Source: Burkholderiales bacterium
GTDB taxonomy: Bacteria; Pseudomonadota; Gammaproteobacteria; Burkholderiales; Burkholderiaceae_C
Reading direction: 5' to 3'
DNA length: 64,000 nucleotides
Assembly (NCBI GenBank): GCA_013044035.1
Contig: JABEVE010000053.1
Coordinates: forward strand, 1-64,000
The notes beneath the pieces are model-generated. The model saw only the letters and a list, made by a program, of their open reading frames with translations, searched no databases and was not told the origin of the DNA. The position numbers and the translations under genes were made by a program. Numbering within the stretch: position 1 is the first letter of the stretch; every line of letters begins with the position of its first letter. Below are positions 28,927-37,872 of the stretch, piece after piece.

Positions 28927-29703
28927 TCAGCGCGGAATTTGCACCTGGTAGGCGCGAGCGGCGATCACCCCCGTGCGGGCGTTGATGTAGGGGCCGTACA
29001 GATGGTTCTGGAAAAAGCGCGGTGCCGGCAGCATCACTGCCAGGCGCGCAGCCTGCCAAGGTGAGAGGCGCGACGCCGACACATGGAAATAGTGCTGCGC
29101 GGCCGCCTCGGCGCCATAAATGCCCTCGCCCCATTCCACGCTGTTGAGGTAGATCTCCAGGATGCGGCGCTTGCCCAGGATGCCTTCGAGCATGTAGGCA
29201 ATGACCAACTCCTGCGCCTTGCGCAGATAACTGCGTTGCGGTGAGAGAAACAGGTTCTTCGCCAGTTGCTGGGTGATGGTCGAACCGCCGATGATGCGGT
29301 GTAGCCGCTCATCGCGGCGGCTGTGATTTTTCTGCCAAGCTTGCTGGATGGCAGTCCAGTCGACACCGTCATTGGTCAAGAATGTGGCGTCTTCCGAGGC
29401 CACGGCCGAGCGCTTGAGCCAGGGGCTGATGCGATCGTAGGGCACCCAGTCGTGCAGCCAAGGCGCGCGGAGCCAATGCTCGGCTGCACTCTGGCGATCC
29501 TGACCCCTAAACGATATGGGCGAGGCGCCCGGATCGCCCTTGAGAATGCGCAATTGCGCCGCACGCATGAAGGCTGTGCTGGATGGCGGGATCACAGTCC
29601 ACAGGGCGATGCGCAGGGCGAAATAACCTTGCAGAACGATGACGGCCCAGAAGCACAGCCACAGGATGGAGCGCAAGCTGGAGTGTTGGCGCGACGCGGC
29701 CAT
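28927..29703 (-). CDS. mtgA: monofunctional biosynthetic peptidoglycan transglycosylase
   Basis: 258 residues. One N-terminal membrane anchor (about 11-31), then the GT51 transglycosylase domain: SEDATFLTNDGVDW with the catalytic Glu-Asp, GGSTITQQLAKNLFLSPQRS and the RRILEIYLNSVEWG block. It polymerises lipid II glycan strands in the periplasm and lacks a transpeptidase domain. Start at MAASRQH; upstream frame is the shadow of aroE. Follows aroE by 52 bases on the same strand. Confidence 0.95.
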   Translation of the reverse strand: MAASRQHSSLRSILWLCFWAVIVLQGYFALRIALWTVIPPSSTAFMRAAQLRILKGDPGASPISFRGQDRQSAAEHWLRAPWLHDWVPYDRISPWLKRSAVASEDATFLTNDGVDWTAIQQAWQKNHSRRDERLHRIIGGSTITQQLAKNLFLSPQRSYLRKAQELVIAYMLEGILGKRRILEIYLNSVEWGEGIYGAEAAAQHYFHVSASRLSPWQAARLAVMLPAPRFFQNHLYGPYINARTGVIAARAYQVQIPR

Positions 29704-29755
29704 GGCAGACGGAGCGTGGTTGTGAGAAGTCGGGGTTATCGAGGAGGCAGGGGGC

Positions 29756-30679
29756 TTACAGCGCAGGCCCGCGCAACTCGGCCAGCAGTGTGGCCAGAAC
29801 CGGTGTGGTGTCGGGGCGCACGCCGTGCCAGAGCCAGAAGCTCTCCGCCGCCTGTTCCACCAGCATGCCCAGACCATCTTGCGCATCGGCACCGGCCTTG
29901 CGGGCCTGGGCGATGAAGGCGGTGGCTTGCGCGGCGTACATCAGGTCGTAGGCCAACATGCCGGGGCGCAGCACGCCGGGCGGAAGTTCCAGCGTGGCGC
30001 CGCCCAGGCTGGACGCGGTGGCGTTGATGACGAGATCGAACCCCGGCGCGGGCTCGGTCACGGCCGCGAGCGCCACGCCATGTTCGCGGGCGATGCCGGC
30101 ATGGCGCGCGACCAGAAGGTGGGCTTTGTCGGCGCTGCGGTTCCACACGGCAATGGCTTGCGTGCCGGCCGCGATCAGCGTTCCCAGGACCCCGCTCGCT
30201 GCGCCGCCCGCACCCAGCAGCAAGATCGTTTTGCCCTTGAGTGCCTGCGCGTCGGCATTGGGCTCTTGCGGGCTTGCGGATGCGTGCGCCAGAATGCGCG
30301 TCAGATCCCGCACCAGGCCGATGCCATCGGTGTTGTCGCCCCAGAGTTCGCCGTCGTCGCTCCAGCCCAGGGTGTTGGCGGCCTCGGCCAGCGCCGCACG
30401 TGGCGACAGGCGGCGTGCGGCGCGTGCGGCCTCGAACTTGAACGGTACCGTGACGTTGCAGCCGCACCCGCCCTCGGCACGAAAGGCCCCCAGCCCCTGT
30501 GCGAAACCATTCGGCGCAAGCCGACGCTTGTCGTAGCGCAAGCTCAGCCCGCATTGCGCCGCGAACAGGGCATGGATGCGGGGTGACTTGCTGTGCTCCA
30601 CCGGGTTGCCGAACACGGCGTAAAGATCGGGCAGGTGCGTAGCCATGGGCATGCGTGTCAACGGGGTTGTGCTGCTCAT
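29756..30679 (-). CDS. aroE: shikimate dehydrogenase (NADP+)
   Basis: 307 residues. FGNPVEHSKSPRIHALFA is the shikimate-binding loop, NVTVPFK with the catalytic Lys and NTDGIGLVRDL follow. LLLGAGGAASGVLGTLI is the NADP-binding loop with the WNRSADKA basic part. DGLGMLVEQAAESFWLWHG closes the domain. Reduces 3-dehydroshikimate. The first ATG (30679) overlaps the TonB-like stop by 4 bases; starts at residues 10 or 12 are closer to the usual N-terminus. Confidence 0.95.
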   Translation of the reverse strand: MSSTTPLTRMPMATHLPDLYAVFGNPVEHSKSPRIHALFAAQCGLSLRYDKRRLAPNGFAQGLGAFRAEGGCGCNVTVPFKFEAARAARRLSPRAALAEAANTLGWSDDGELWGDNTDGIGLVRDLTRILAHASASPQEPNADAQALKGKTILLLGAGGAASGVLGTLIAAGTQAIAVWNRSADKAHLLVARHAGIAREHGVALAAVTEPAPGFDLVINATASSLGGATLELPPGVLRPGMLAYDLMYAAQATAFIAQARKAGADAQDGLGMLVEQAAESFWLWHGVRPDTTPVLATLLAELRGPAL

Positions 30680-31566
30680 GGTGCAGGGCTGCCGTCATGG
30701 CCTGGCTGCGCCTGGATGTGCGTTTCCAGGCCGCCTTCGCGGGTGAAGTCGAAGCCGGCGACGATGACGAGTTGATCGGCATCGCGCCGCATGGCGGCGC
30801 TGAAGTGTCCGTAAGGCTGTGCTGCGTTGACGATGGCCCGCGCCATGCGATCGAGCTGTGGGTTGCCCGAGCCGCGCACCACCTCGCTCCTGAGCAGTCG
30901 CCCCGAGGCATCCACGGTGATGGCCATGATGAGTTTGCCGTAGAGCTTGCTGCCGTCACGTTGCGGAAAATCAACCGTGCCCAAGTGCTCGATTTTTTGC
31001 CGCATGTGGTCGTAGTACAGCGCATACGGCACGCTGCGGGTGTTGGGGCCAACGAAGCGGCGGCGCGGCCTGGCGTTTTGTTGGTCGATGCGGCGCTCGA
31101 TGGCGCCGAGCAGATCCAGCAGGCGTTTGCGCTGATCTTCCAGTGCCTGCGCGGCCGCTGGCTTGGTCTGTTGCGTGGCCAGCCGCTGCAACTGCACCAT
31201 CTGGCTCTTCACCTGGGTGATGAGTTCACGCTGTTTCTGCTCGTCCTGCGCCAACTGGGAGCGGCTCTGGTTTTGCAGTGCGTTGCCATCGGCCACGGTG
31301 GCTGTGGCCGGCAGCGGTGTGGTGGCCAGGCCTTTGGCGTCGTCACCTCCGCCGGCAAGATTGACCTGCGCCAGTGCCTGCGGTTTCTCGGGGGCCTCGG
31401 CCGACGACTGATTCACCAGCACCACCGACAGCGGGGTGTCCTGGAACATGCGATTGAAGGTCTCGGGTGAACCCACTTTCAGCGCCAGCAGCGCCGCGTG
31501 CGCCGTCGCCGAAATCAGCAGCGCCCACTGCAGCTTGCTGAGACGAATGGCGCGGAACGAGGGCAT
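30676..31566 (-). CDS. TonB-like energy transducer protein
   Basis: 296 residues from ATG 31566 (a TTG lies two codons upstream). One N-terminal membrane segment (LQWALLISATAHAALLALKV, about 12-31), a long Gln/Ala-rich and charged linker with coiled-coil character around 90-160, and a C-terminal TonB-type domain (IMAITVDASGRLLRSEVVRGSGNPQLD). The usual Pro/Glu/Lys-rich TonB spacer is missing. No exbB/exbD or TonB receptor nearby; the neighbours are RNB exonuclease and aroE, the order found in many Burkholderiales. A cell-envelope role is likely, the exact partner unknown. Confidence 0.8.
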   Translation of the reverse strand: MPSFRAIRLSKLQWALLISATAHAALLALKVGSPETFNRMFQDTPLSVVLVNQSSAEAPEKPQALAQVNLAGGGDDAKGLATTPLPATATVADGNALQNQSRSQLAQDEQKQRELITQVKSQMVQLQRLATQQTKPAAAQALEDQRKRLLDLLGAIERRIDQQNARPRRRFVGPNTRSVPYALYYDHMRQKIEHLGTVDFPQRDGSKLYGKLIMAITVDASGRLLRSEVVRGSGNPQLDRMARAIVNAAQPYGHFSAAMRRDADQLVIVAGFDFTREGGLETHIQAQPGHDGSPAP

Positions 31567-31637
31567 GCGCAATGGACTGGCGGGGCGGGGCAGGTGACAG
31601 CGGACGCGATGGCTGATCCGTGAGGTGATCGGGTCGA

Positions 31638-33767
31638 TCAGGCCGTGGCTGGGGACGCGTCGGCGGCACCTGCATCCTTGGCCGCCTCCACGGTTCCGGT
31701 GGTGTCGCTCATGGCCGTCTCGGCGCCCGCCTCGGTGGCGACCTCGGTTTCTGCCTCGGCTTCGTCCACGACCAGGTGTAGGCCTGTGGCCAGGGCGGCA
31801 GCGCCGTCCTCTTCGGCTGGCTCATCCACCTGCACTGCTTCCCCGCCGGTCGCGGTCATGTCGCGCAGCACCTCGACCACCTTGCACGGCTGCTCCAGGG
31901 TGATCAGGTCGGGTTGACCGAACTGCACGCGCACGCGGGTGCCACGCGGCTGGTCCTGCGCTCCCTGCGCCTGCAGCACCAGCGGCAGGCCGTCCACCCG
32001 CACCAGCCCATCGCGCAGCACAGCTGCATCGCGCTCGCTAATGCCTTGCTGTTGCAGATAGCGCAGGGTCCAGTAGCGTTCCATGCCGTTCTGAAAGTCG
32101 GCATAGGCCTTGTAGGCGTCTTCGAAGGCGCCGACGATGGCGAAGAGTTGCGCATCCTTTGGCTTGTAGGGCACCGCGAGCAAGGCAGTGCGGCCATGGC
32201 GCGCGGCGGCGATGATCTGCCCCTGGTTCACCAGGTCGGTGTAGCGCCGCAGCGGCGAGGTGCACCAGGCGTACTGGGCCACTCCCAGGCCCTGGTGAGG
32301 TGCCGGCTTGGTGCCCATGCGGGTGCGCAGGTTGACACCCATGCCGCTTTGGCTGCGGTAAATGCCGGGCAGCCCCAGTTCGGCCAGCCAGCCGCCCCAG
32401 GTGGCGTTGGCCAGAATCATGAGCTCGGCGACGATGAGGTCCAGCGGCGCGCCGCGGCGGCGCGGCACGATGTCCACCCGCGCTGCGTCCTCCCCCTGCT
32501 CCAGACCGGTGACGCGAAAGCTGTAGTCCACCCCACCCGGGCGCTCCGGCCGGCCGCGCACGGCTTCACGTCCGCTCTTGAGTTTGTTGGCGATGCGCCA
32601 GAGCAGGGCCAGCTCTGTGGCGAAGGCCAAGTCGGGTGCCGGGTCGACGCCATTCAGGGCGTCTTCCGTCACTGCGGTGTCCAGCAGATCGTGGCGCAGG
32701 TTGGCGGCAATCGGCACGCGCTCAACCCGCGTCTCGTGGCTCTGCATGGCGAGGTTCGCGTCCAGTGTGACGTAGAGGCTGACGGCTGGGCGGCTACTGC
32801 CTTCGGCCAGGGTGAAGCTCTGTACCAGCGCCTCGGGCAGCATGGTGATCTTGTCGCCAGGCATGTAGACGGTGGACATGCGCGCGCGCGCCGCCTGGTC
32901 CCAGGCGCTGTCGCGTGCCAGGGCCAGCGCCGGCGCGGCGATGTGAACGCCAAGCACCACGCCACCACCGTCCAGCCGCTGCACCGACAGCGCGTCGTCG
33001 ATCTCGGTCGTCGCGGAATCGTCGATGGAAAACGCCTGCACCTCAGCCAGCGGCAAATCCCCGACGTCGGGCGTCGACAGCGGCAGATCGGCGAAACCGG
33101 TGCCCTTGGGGAAATGCTCCAGCAAAAAACGTTGCATATGGAAATGCCAGGGCGACGCAATGGCTCCTGCCGCCCGCAGCAAATGCAGCGCGCCATGGCC
33201 GCTTTGCTTCACCGCCTGCGCCAGGGTCTTGTATTCCACACTGTTCTTGTCGGGCTTGAACAGCAGGGCGTAGAGCTTGGCGGCAATGGCATCGGGGCAG
33301 TGGCCGTTCACCAGGGCTTGTGCATCGGCCTCGATCTGTCGTTGCTGCGCCTCCTTGCGCGCCATGCCCGCCAGCGCCGCCTGCACCGTCTCCTGGCTGG
33401 CTTTGCGGAACAGCCCCTTGCCACGGCGTTGGAAGTAGTGCGGTGCGCCGTGCAGGCGCAGCAGCACGGCGGCCTGCTGTTGCGGCGTGGGTTTGCCACC
33501 GTAATAATCCGCCGCCACCACGCCAAAGCCGAATTCGTCTTCCGGCGCAAATTCCCACAGCAAGTCGAGCTCGATGCCATCCTGCTGCGCCTGTGCCCAA
33601 GCCAGCAACTCATGTGGTGCGGGCGCGTCGAACGGCAACAGTGCTTGCTGGGCCTTGATCTTTTGGCGTTTGCCGCTGGCCAGTTCCACCTGCATCGAGG
33701 TGTCGGCCTGGCTCATGATGCGGCCGGTGGCAAGTTTGCCCGTGTCTTCGAAAAGGATGTAGGTCAC
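31638..33767 (-). CDS. RNB-family exoribonuclease (RNase II/R type)
   Basis: 709 residues. N-terminal region of about 230 residues without a clear cold-shock domain, then the RNB catalytic domain with metal-binding aspartates in AFSIDDSATTEIDDALSV, the STVYMPGDKITMLPE stretch, and the CTSPLRRYTDLVNQ motif. The C-terminal 60 residues are very acidic and Ala-rich (EAETEVATEAGAETA). It should degrade single-stranded RNA 3' to 5'. The start is GTG at 33767. Shorter and different at the N-terminus from E. coli RNase R, so I give no symbol. Confidence 0.88.
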   Translation of the reverse strand: MTYILFEDTGKLATGRIMSQADTSMQVELASGKRQKIKAQQALLPFDAPAPHELLAWAQAQQDGIELDLLWEFAPEDEFGFGVVAADYYGGKPTPQQQAAVLLRLHGAPHYFQRRGKGLFRKASQETVQAALAGMARKEAQQRQIEADAQALVNGHCPDAIAAKLYALLFKPDKNSVEYKTLAQAVKQSGHGALHLLRAAGAIASPWHFHMQRFLLEHFPKGTGFADLPLSTPDVGDLPLAEVQAFSIDDSATTEIDDALSVQRLDGGGVVLGVHIAAPALALARDSAWDQAARARMSTVYMPGDKITMLPEALVQSFTLAEGSSRPAVSLYVTLDANLAMQSHETRVERVPIAANLRHDLLDTAVTEDALNGVDPAPDLAFATELALLWRIANKLKSGREAVRGRPERPGGVDYSFRVTGLEQGEDAARVDIVPRRRGAPLDLIVAELMILANATWGGWLAELGLPGIYRSQSGMGVNLRTRMGTKPAPHQGLGVAQYAWCTSPLRRYTDLVNQGQIIAAARHGRTALLAVPYKPKDAQLFAIVGAFEDAYKAYADFQNGMERYWTLRYLQQQGISERDAAVLRDGLVRVDGLPLVLQAQGAQDQPRGTRVRVQFGQPDLITLEQPCKVVEVLRDMTATGGEAVQVDEPAEEDGAAALATGLHLVVDEAEAETEVATEAGAETAMSDTTGTVEAAKDAGAADASPATA

Positions 33768-33788
33768 GTGAGTCGGAATGGGTGAGTG

Positions 33789-34427
33789 TCACGCCACATC
33801 AGCATGAATGCCGAGAAAATCCAGCACGGCGTCGAGATGATGCGTGGCGTAATCCGTGAGTGCGTGGCCGCCGAGCGGCACGATGCGCAAATGGCCGCCA
33901 GCGTAGCGTGCGGCCATTTCACGCCAGTCGAGCACCTCGTCGTCCTGCGCAATCAGGGCAAGATAACGTGAAGCCTCGGGCACAGCGCTGGTCAGGCTGC
34001 CGACTTCGAGTGCATGGAGTTCGTGGACATGCTCTGCCGTGAAGTGCAATGCGGACTGCGGGTCGTGCCAGGCCGTGAGCGCGCCAATCTGCGTGCGCAA
34101 ATCGCGTGCCGGGTTCACCGCCGGATTCAAAAGCACGGCGCGCGCCTGCAGGTGGTGCGCCAGATAGGTGGCGTAGAAGCCGCCCAGTGAACTGCCCACC
34201 AGCGCCAGGCGCCCCGGAGCGACATGGCCCACCAGTGCCAGCAACTCAGCCATGGCCTGTGCTGGGGAAGGCGGCAGTTGCGGGCACAACCATTGCACCG
34301 GCTCCAACCCGCGCCTGCTGCGCTCATCGTGGATGACTTGCAGGCGCGCGCCGGTGACGAGCGCCTTGGCCGACTGGGGCGAGGAGCGGAAACCGTGCAG
34401 ATACAGCAGATGGGTGGGTGCAGGCAT
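33789..34427 (-). CDS. YqiA/UPF0227-type alpha/beta hydrolase (esterase)
   Basis: 212 residues, small alpha/beta hydrolase. LLYLHGFRSSPQSAKA is the oxyanion strand, ALVGSSLGGFYATYLAHH holds the nucleophile Ser, and LIAQDDEVLDW plus PLGGHALTDY supply Asp and His. Matches the YqiA family of small acyl esterases. 21 bases ahead of the RNB gene on the same strand, so probably co-transcribed. Confidence 0.88.
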   Translation of the reverse strand: MPAPTHLLYLHGFRSSPQSAKALVTGARLQVIHDERSRRGLEPVQWLCPQLPPSPAQAMAELLALVGHVAPGRLALVGSSLGGFYATYLAHHLQARAVLLNPAVNPARDLRTQIGALTAWHDPQSALHFTAEHVHELHALEVGSLTSAVPEASRYLALIAQDDEVLDWREMAARYAGGHLRIVPLGGHALTDYATHHLDAVLDFLGIHADVA

Positions 34428-34625
34428 GCAGAGTTGTTTGCACGGGTATGCCAGCGCAAAACCCGCAATCCTAGCGGCTGGAAACCGGGACTGGCGGGCT
34501 GGGCGTCCGCTTGGAAGGCGGGCGCCCTTGATGGGGTTCTGCCGCCTCCTGAAGAAGCAGACCCTCCCAGCGTTTCCTCAACGTTTTGAGGGAGTTGCGG
34601 TCTTGTGAGCGCCCTGGCTCTCGAA

Positions 34626-35132
34626 TCAGATGCTGCGTGAAAGTGGCTGGATGGTTGCCGATGTGGGCGGCGTCCCTGTCGCCGGGCTCGGGGACTGTGC
34701 ATCGTCCTGTGGCCAGTCACGGATATAGGCCTTGAGCATGCGGTTCTCGAAGTCTTGCTCCTGCACCACGGCGCGTGCCACATCATGGAAAGAAATCACC
34801 CCAAGCAGGGTGGTGCCTTCCATCACCGGCATGTAGCGGGTGTGGCTCTCCAGCATCAGGCGGCGCAACTCGTCCAGACCCGTCTGGGGTGTGCAATGCA
34901 CAGGCTCGCCCAGCATCACGTCGGCCACCTGGGCTTCGCCCGGTTGCGCGCCGGCCAGCGCGGCAATGACTTCGCGGAAGGTGAGCATGCCCGCCAGATG
35001 GCCGGCCCGCATCACGACCAGCGAGCCCACGTCATGCTGCGTCATCGTGCGGGCTGCTTCGAGCAGCGCTGTGTCAGGCGCCACCGTGAACAGCGCACTG
35101 CCCTTGACCCTCAAAATATCGCTGACTTGCAT
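34626..35132 (-). CDS. protein with two CBS domains
   Basis: 168 residues. Two tandem CBS domains: first about 5-60 (VGSLVVMRAGHLAGMLTFREV), second about 72-125 (TRYMPVMEGTTLLGVISFHDV). The C-terminal 45 residues are Pro/Ser/Thr-rich. CBS pairs bind adenosine nucleotides or act as regulatory modules; nothing shows the ligand or partner here. About 200 bases separate it from the hydrolase gene, so it is probably a separate transcript. Confidence 0.85.
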   Translation of the reverse strand: MQVSDILRVKGSALFTVAPDTALLEAARTMTQHDVGSLVVMRAGHLAGMLTFREVIAALAGAQPGEAQVADVMLGEPVHCTPQTGLDELRRLMLESHTRYMPVMEGTTLLGVISFHDVARAVVQEQDFENRMLKAYIRDWPQDDAQSPSPATGTPPTSATIQPLSRSI

Positions 35133-35417
35133 GGCTGTCTCCTCGTCGCCGTCCCTGCCAGATGGCTATGCAACCACTATAGCCTAGGGAGCAGCAGGCT
35201 TCCATGAGGAACAACGATGATGTGCCGAGAAGGGCTCCTCGTGGCTCCAAAGGCGTGGAGTCGTTGAGACAAGGTCGCAGCGGCTGGGTCAAAGGCTCCC
35301 GCGTTGCCGCCCTCTCTCCACGGGAGCCTGCCTGCATGCGGGGCCAAGCGTCAGGCTGGGGTCGTGGAAGAGGAGTCCAACTCGCCATGACGATGGCCCT
35401 GAAAGTCAGGGGCAGTG
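35133..35417. other. intergenic stretch, no gene seen
   Basis: Between the CBS gene start and the DsrE fragment. The short open frames on both strands have shadow-like composition and no recognisable motifs. Promoter for the CBS gene presumably lies near 35140-35200. Confidence 0.5.
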
Positions 35418-35504
35418 TCACGGCTGGATCTGCACGTAGCCGTCCTGGACCAGCTGAACGATCCGCCCAACTGCACCAGCATTGATCAAAACACTGGGCA
35501 GGAG
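35418..35504 (-). pseudogene. C-terminal fragment of a second DsrE-family gene
   Basis: The last 28 codons before the TGA at 35418 read LLPSVLINAGAVGR, IVQLVQDGYVQIQP. The C-terminus of the intact DsrE-family gene that ends at 35608 reads LAPSAVIVPGGVVR, LMQLEKNGFAYIKP. These align without gaps with 12 identities in 28 and many conservative changes. Upstream codons in this frame have no DsrE similarity, so only the 3' end of a former paralogue remains, on the same strand and just downstream of the intact gene. Confidence 0.65.
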
Positions 35505-35607
35505 ATCTGCGTTACCCCAACGATGCCATTGATTTCGCGACCGGGTCTTGACGCTGCCCACCCCGATTCGCCGGTGTCGGCGATGGGGTGCTCTGGCTTG
35601 AACGCCG

Positions 35608-36114
35608 TTATGGCTTGATATAGGCAAAGCCATTTTTTTCGAGTTGCATGAGACGCACGACACCCCCGGGGACAATCACGGCGCTGGGAGCCAGCACGGG
35701 CATGTGTCCGAGTTTTTTGGCCATCCCTTCCATGGTGACGTGGCAGGCGTCGAACTCGATGCCCTCGGCGTTTTGTGCTGCGAGACGTTCAGCGACAGGG
35801 CTGTTCTTCAACAGCATCAGGAGCCCTGGACCGTAGGCGACAACCACGATGCGCACGTTTCCTTGGCCGAGGTTGTCCAGCACGTTTTGAGCGTTGTTCA
35901 GCGTGAGGGCCCACAACTGCTGATCGTCGCTGCTGACCTGCAAGACCAACTTGTATTTTGCGAAAGGCAGGTCATGAATGAAGGCCGGTTTCTCAAAATT
36001 GAAGTCTTTCATCATGGAGGGGTTGTCGGCGTATGCATGCGTGGCGCTGCCAACGAGCAGGGCCGTGACCAGCAAAATATGACGTGCGAGGTGTGCCCAA
36101 TAGTTGTTGCCCAT
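35608..36114 (-). CDS. exported DsrE-family protein
   Basis: 168 residues. N-terminal signal peptide (HILLVTALLVGSATHAYA, cleavage likely near residue 28). The mature part resembles the DsrE/DsrF-like fold: KYKLVLQVSSDDQQLWALTLNNAQN, VRIVVVAYGPGLLMLL, and FDACHVTMEGMAKKL with one Cys. It ends PGGVVRLMQLEKNGFAYIKP. DsrE-like proteins are sulfur-carrier or sulfur-oxidation related; an exported form may act on thiosulfate-type compounds, but that is inference. The start MGNNYW follows a purine-rich GAGGAGATC. A 3' fragment of a second copy lies downstream. Confidence 0.82.
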   Translation of the reverse strand: MGNNYWAHLARHILLVTALLVGSATHAYADNPSMMKDFNFEKPAFIHDLPFAKYKLVLQVSSDDQQLWALTLNNAQNVLDNLGQGNVRIVVVAYGPGLLMLLKNSPVAERLAAQNAEGIEFDACHVTMEGMAKKLGHMPVLAPSAVIVPGGVVRLMQLEKNGFAYIKP

Positions 36115-36701
36115 TCTGATCTCCTCGGGTGCGGAACATGCCCCACTTGCCTTCACAGCGTGCCGGGGCCTGAGGCGTGCTGCGGATTCACTCAGTCGCC
36201 CTCTGTGGCACAACTGCGCGACAGCGCGGATCCTAGGGATTCACACCGCGCCACACAATCCAGGGATAGCCCGATCTCCCTGACGAGAACCACGCGGCAG
36301 GTGAGCTCGTCGGTGAATCGCATGCCGGCTGTCCGCCAGCGCAATCATGGGCAGGATGGCTGAATCAGGCTACCTGGGCTCTCGGTTGGCACACCGAACC
36401 ACCTGCGTGTGATCTCGAGGAAGTCTTGACTGACCCTTGACCCCGTCCCCGGCTCTCGAACCGTTCGGTCACAAAAATCTCTGGCATGATCAGCCCGAAC
36501 TGGGCCAAGGAGCACGTCGTGAAGAGAAGCCCGTTCACCGACGATCCGATCGCGTTGGCGTTGAAGACGCCTCCCCGACGTCGCGAGATGGTGTCCGACG
36601 TCCTCACCAATTCGTGCATTGCACATCACCTCGCATGACACAGATCCTCGGAGCTTGAAACCCTGCGGTTAGACTGTGCTAAGTAGCTTCAACAGCAGTC
36701 C
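36115..36701. other. 587-base gap with possible decayed sequence
   Basis: No intact gene. Short open frames on both strands do not look coding. The only hint of content is an IS3-OrfA-like peptide at about 36519-36572. The composition is similar to the neighbours. Confidence 0.45.
36519..36572 (+). pseudogene. possible remnant of an IS3-type OrfA transposase start
   Basis: The plus-strand frame from the GTG at 36519 reads VKRSPFTDDPIALALK. This resembles the N-terminus of IS3-family OrfA proteins (KRSRFTEEQIxxALK). The similarity ends after about 17 residues, and no orfB, inverted repeats or target duplication are visible. May be chance. Confidence 0.25.
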
Positions 36702-37691
36702 ATGTTGATCAAGTCAGCCGACGACAAGAGCAAACGCCTGCGTCTCCTCGAAGAGTTGCGACGCGCATCCGTGCTGGACAGACGCCAACGCGACTGGCTC
36801 GCGGCTGAGCACAAGCGTGTTAAGGATGGCATTGGAGGCGAGCGAGATGCCGCCTACTACATCGACACCTATTTCCATGACGGTGAGAATCACGTCGTTC
36901 TGCACGACTTGCGTCTGGTCGATGACGGGCAGGTCGCCCAGATCGATCACTTGATCATGGGTCGAGGGTTTATTTTCTACTTGATCGAAACTAAGGCCTT
37001 CAATGGCAACCTGATCATCAATGAACAGGGTGAATTCACGGTAGAGTACGGAGATAGGCGCCACGGCATCGAGTCCCCATTGGAGCAAAGCAAGCGCCAC
37101 GAATCCGTGCTCTTGAGGGTCATAGAGCGACTTGGCATCACGGGCCGGACCCATTCCAAACCCATCATCAAACACGTCGTGCTGCTGCATCCCAAAGGAG
37201 TGATCACACGTCCTGATGGCAGGCGCTTCGATAGCAGCAATGTGATCAAAGCCGACCAGTTCGGCACGTGGCATGAGAAATATGTGGATAAGGAAGTCGG
37301 ACTCGGCAAAGTCTTGAGCGCGGCGTTCAATATGCGTCGCCTGGAGACCATTGTCGAATGGGGACGAATGCTCAAGCGCGAGCATCAGCCCAAGGATCTC
37401 TTGGAATTACCGGACTTCATGCGCCCGAAGGCGTCGCCGCCAAAAGATGAGGCCCGCAGCCAGCCTGTCACGGCACCAGTGCCCCGCAGCCACGACATTC
37501 AGGCTCCAGACCACGCTGCTCGTTCATCGGCCGTGCAAACAGATGGACACTCAACGGCCTCGGAGAAGCGTCTCATCTGCGCGACATGCGGAAGCAAGAT
37601 CTCCTATCAAGAGGGAAAGTTCTGCTGGAATCACCCGAACCGATTTCAGGGTCGGCAATATTGCCGTGCCCATCAGGTCGCCTTCACGTGA
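36702..37691 (+). CDS. NERD-domain (nuclease-related) protein with C-terminal zinc-finger-like Cys cluster
   Basis: 329 residues. NERD domain at about 40-170: GIGGERDAA (44-50), QVAQIDHLIM (Asp82) and LIETKAF (Glu96, Lys98). The last two match the D-x(n)-ExK core of PD-(D/E)xK nucleases. A basic, Pro-rich linker follows (about 220-285), then a Cys cluster CATC (293, 296), FC (308) and YC (321) that could bind zinc, with His residues between. A DNA-processing or defence-like role is plausible but unproven. It sits alone between a degraded region and a tRNA-Ser, an accessory-type position. Confidence 0.8.
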   Translation: MLIKSADDKSKRLRLLEELRRASVLDRRQRDWLAAEHKRVKDGIGGERDAAYYIDTYFHDGENHVVLHDLRLVDDGQVAQIDHLIMGRGFIFYLIETKAFNGNLIINEQGEFTVEYGDRRHGIESPLEQSKRHESVLLRVIERLGITGRTHSKPIIKHVVLLHPKGVITRPDGRRFDSSNVIKADQFGTWHEKYVDKEVGLGKVLSAAFNMRRLETIVEWGRMLKREHQPKDLLELPDFMRPKASPPKDEARSQPVTAPVPRSHDIQAPDHAARSSAVQTDGHSTASEKRLICATCGSKISYQEGKFCWNHPNRFQGRQYCRAHQVAFT

Positions 37692-37712
37692 GGCGCTGTC
37701 AGTTCCTTTCCA

Positions 37713-37775
37713 TGCGATAAATGTGCGATAAATGGGGTCTGTCCCCTGTTTTCTTCTGTTTTCTGTTTTCCTCCT
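37713..37775. repeat. REP-like repeat: tandem TGCGATAAAT, GGGGTCTGTCCCC palindrome and CTGTTTTC repeats
   Basis: TGCGATAAAT occurs twice at 37713-37722 and 37724-37733. It is followed by the palindrome GGGG-TCTGT-CCCC (37734-37746) and then several CTGTTTTC units. GGGGTCTGTCCCC-type palindromes are known dispersed elements in proteobacteria, often mobilised by IS200-like REP transposases. No transposase is nearby. Confidence 0.6.
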
Positions 37776-37847
37776 GTTTTCGGCTCTGGCTGATGCTGTG
37801 GGCATGATCGGACTGATAAATCCGCATAAACCTGAGAAAACGCCAAG

Positions 37848-37872
37848 AAAAAAGCCCGCTCAAAAGCGGGCT
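37848..37872 (-). terminator. rho-independent terminator after tRNA-Ser
   Basis: On the minus strand AGCCCGCT and AGCGGGCT (37853-37872) form an 8-bp stem, followed directly by a T run (37848-37852). It lies 15 bases after the tRNA-Ser CCA end. Confidence 0.85.

Noticed and set aside
28905..28931. Imperfect inverted repeat at the hemL and mtgA stop codons
   Set aside because: Stem has a bulge and no T tract follows, so I do not call it a terminator.
31914..33785. A 623-codon plus-strand frame opposite the RNB gene
   Set aside because: The minus-strand gene has all RNB signatures; the plus frame has none.
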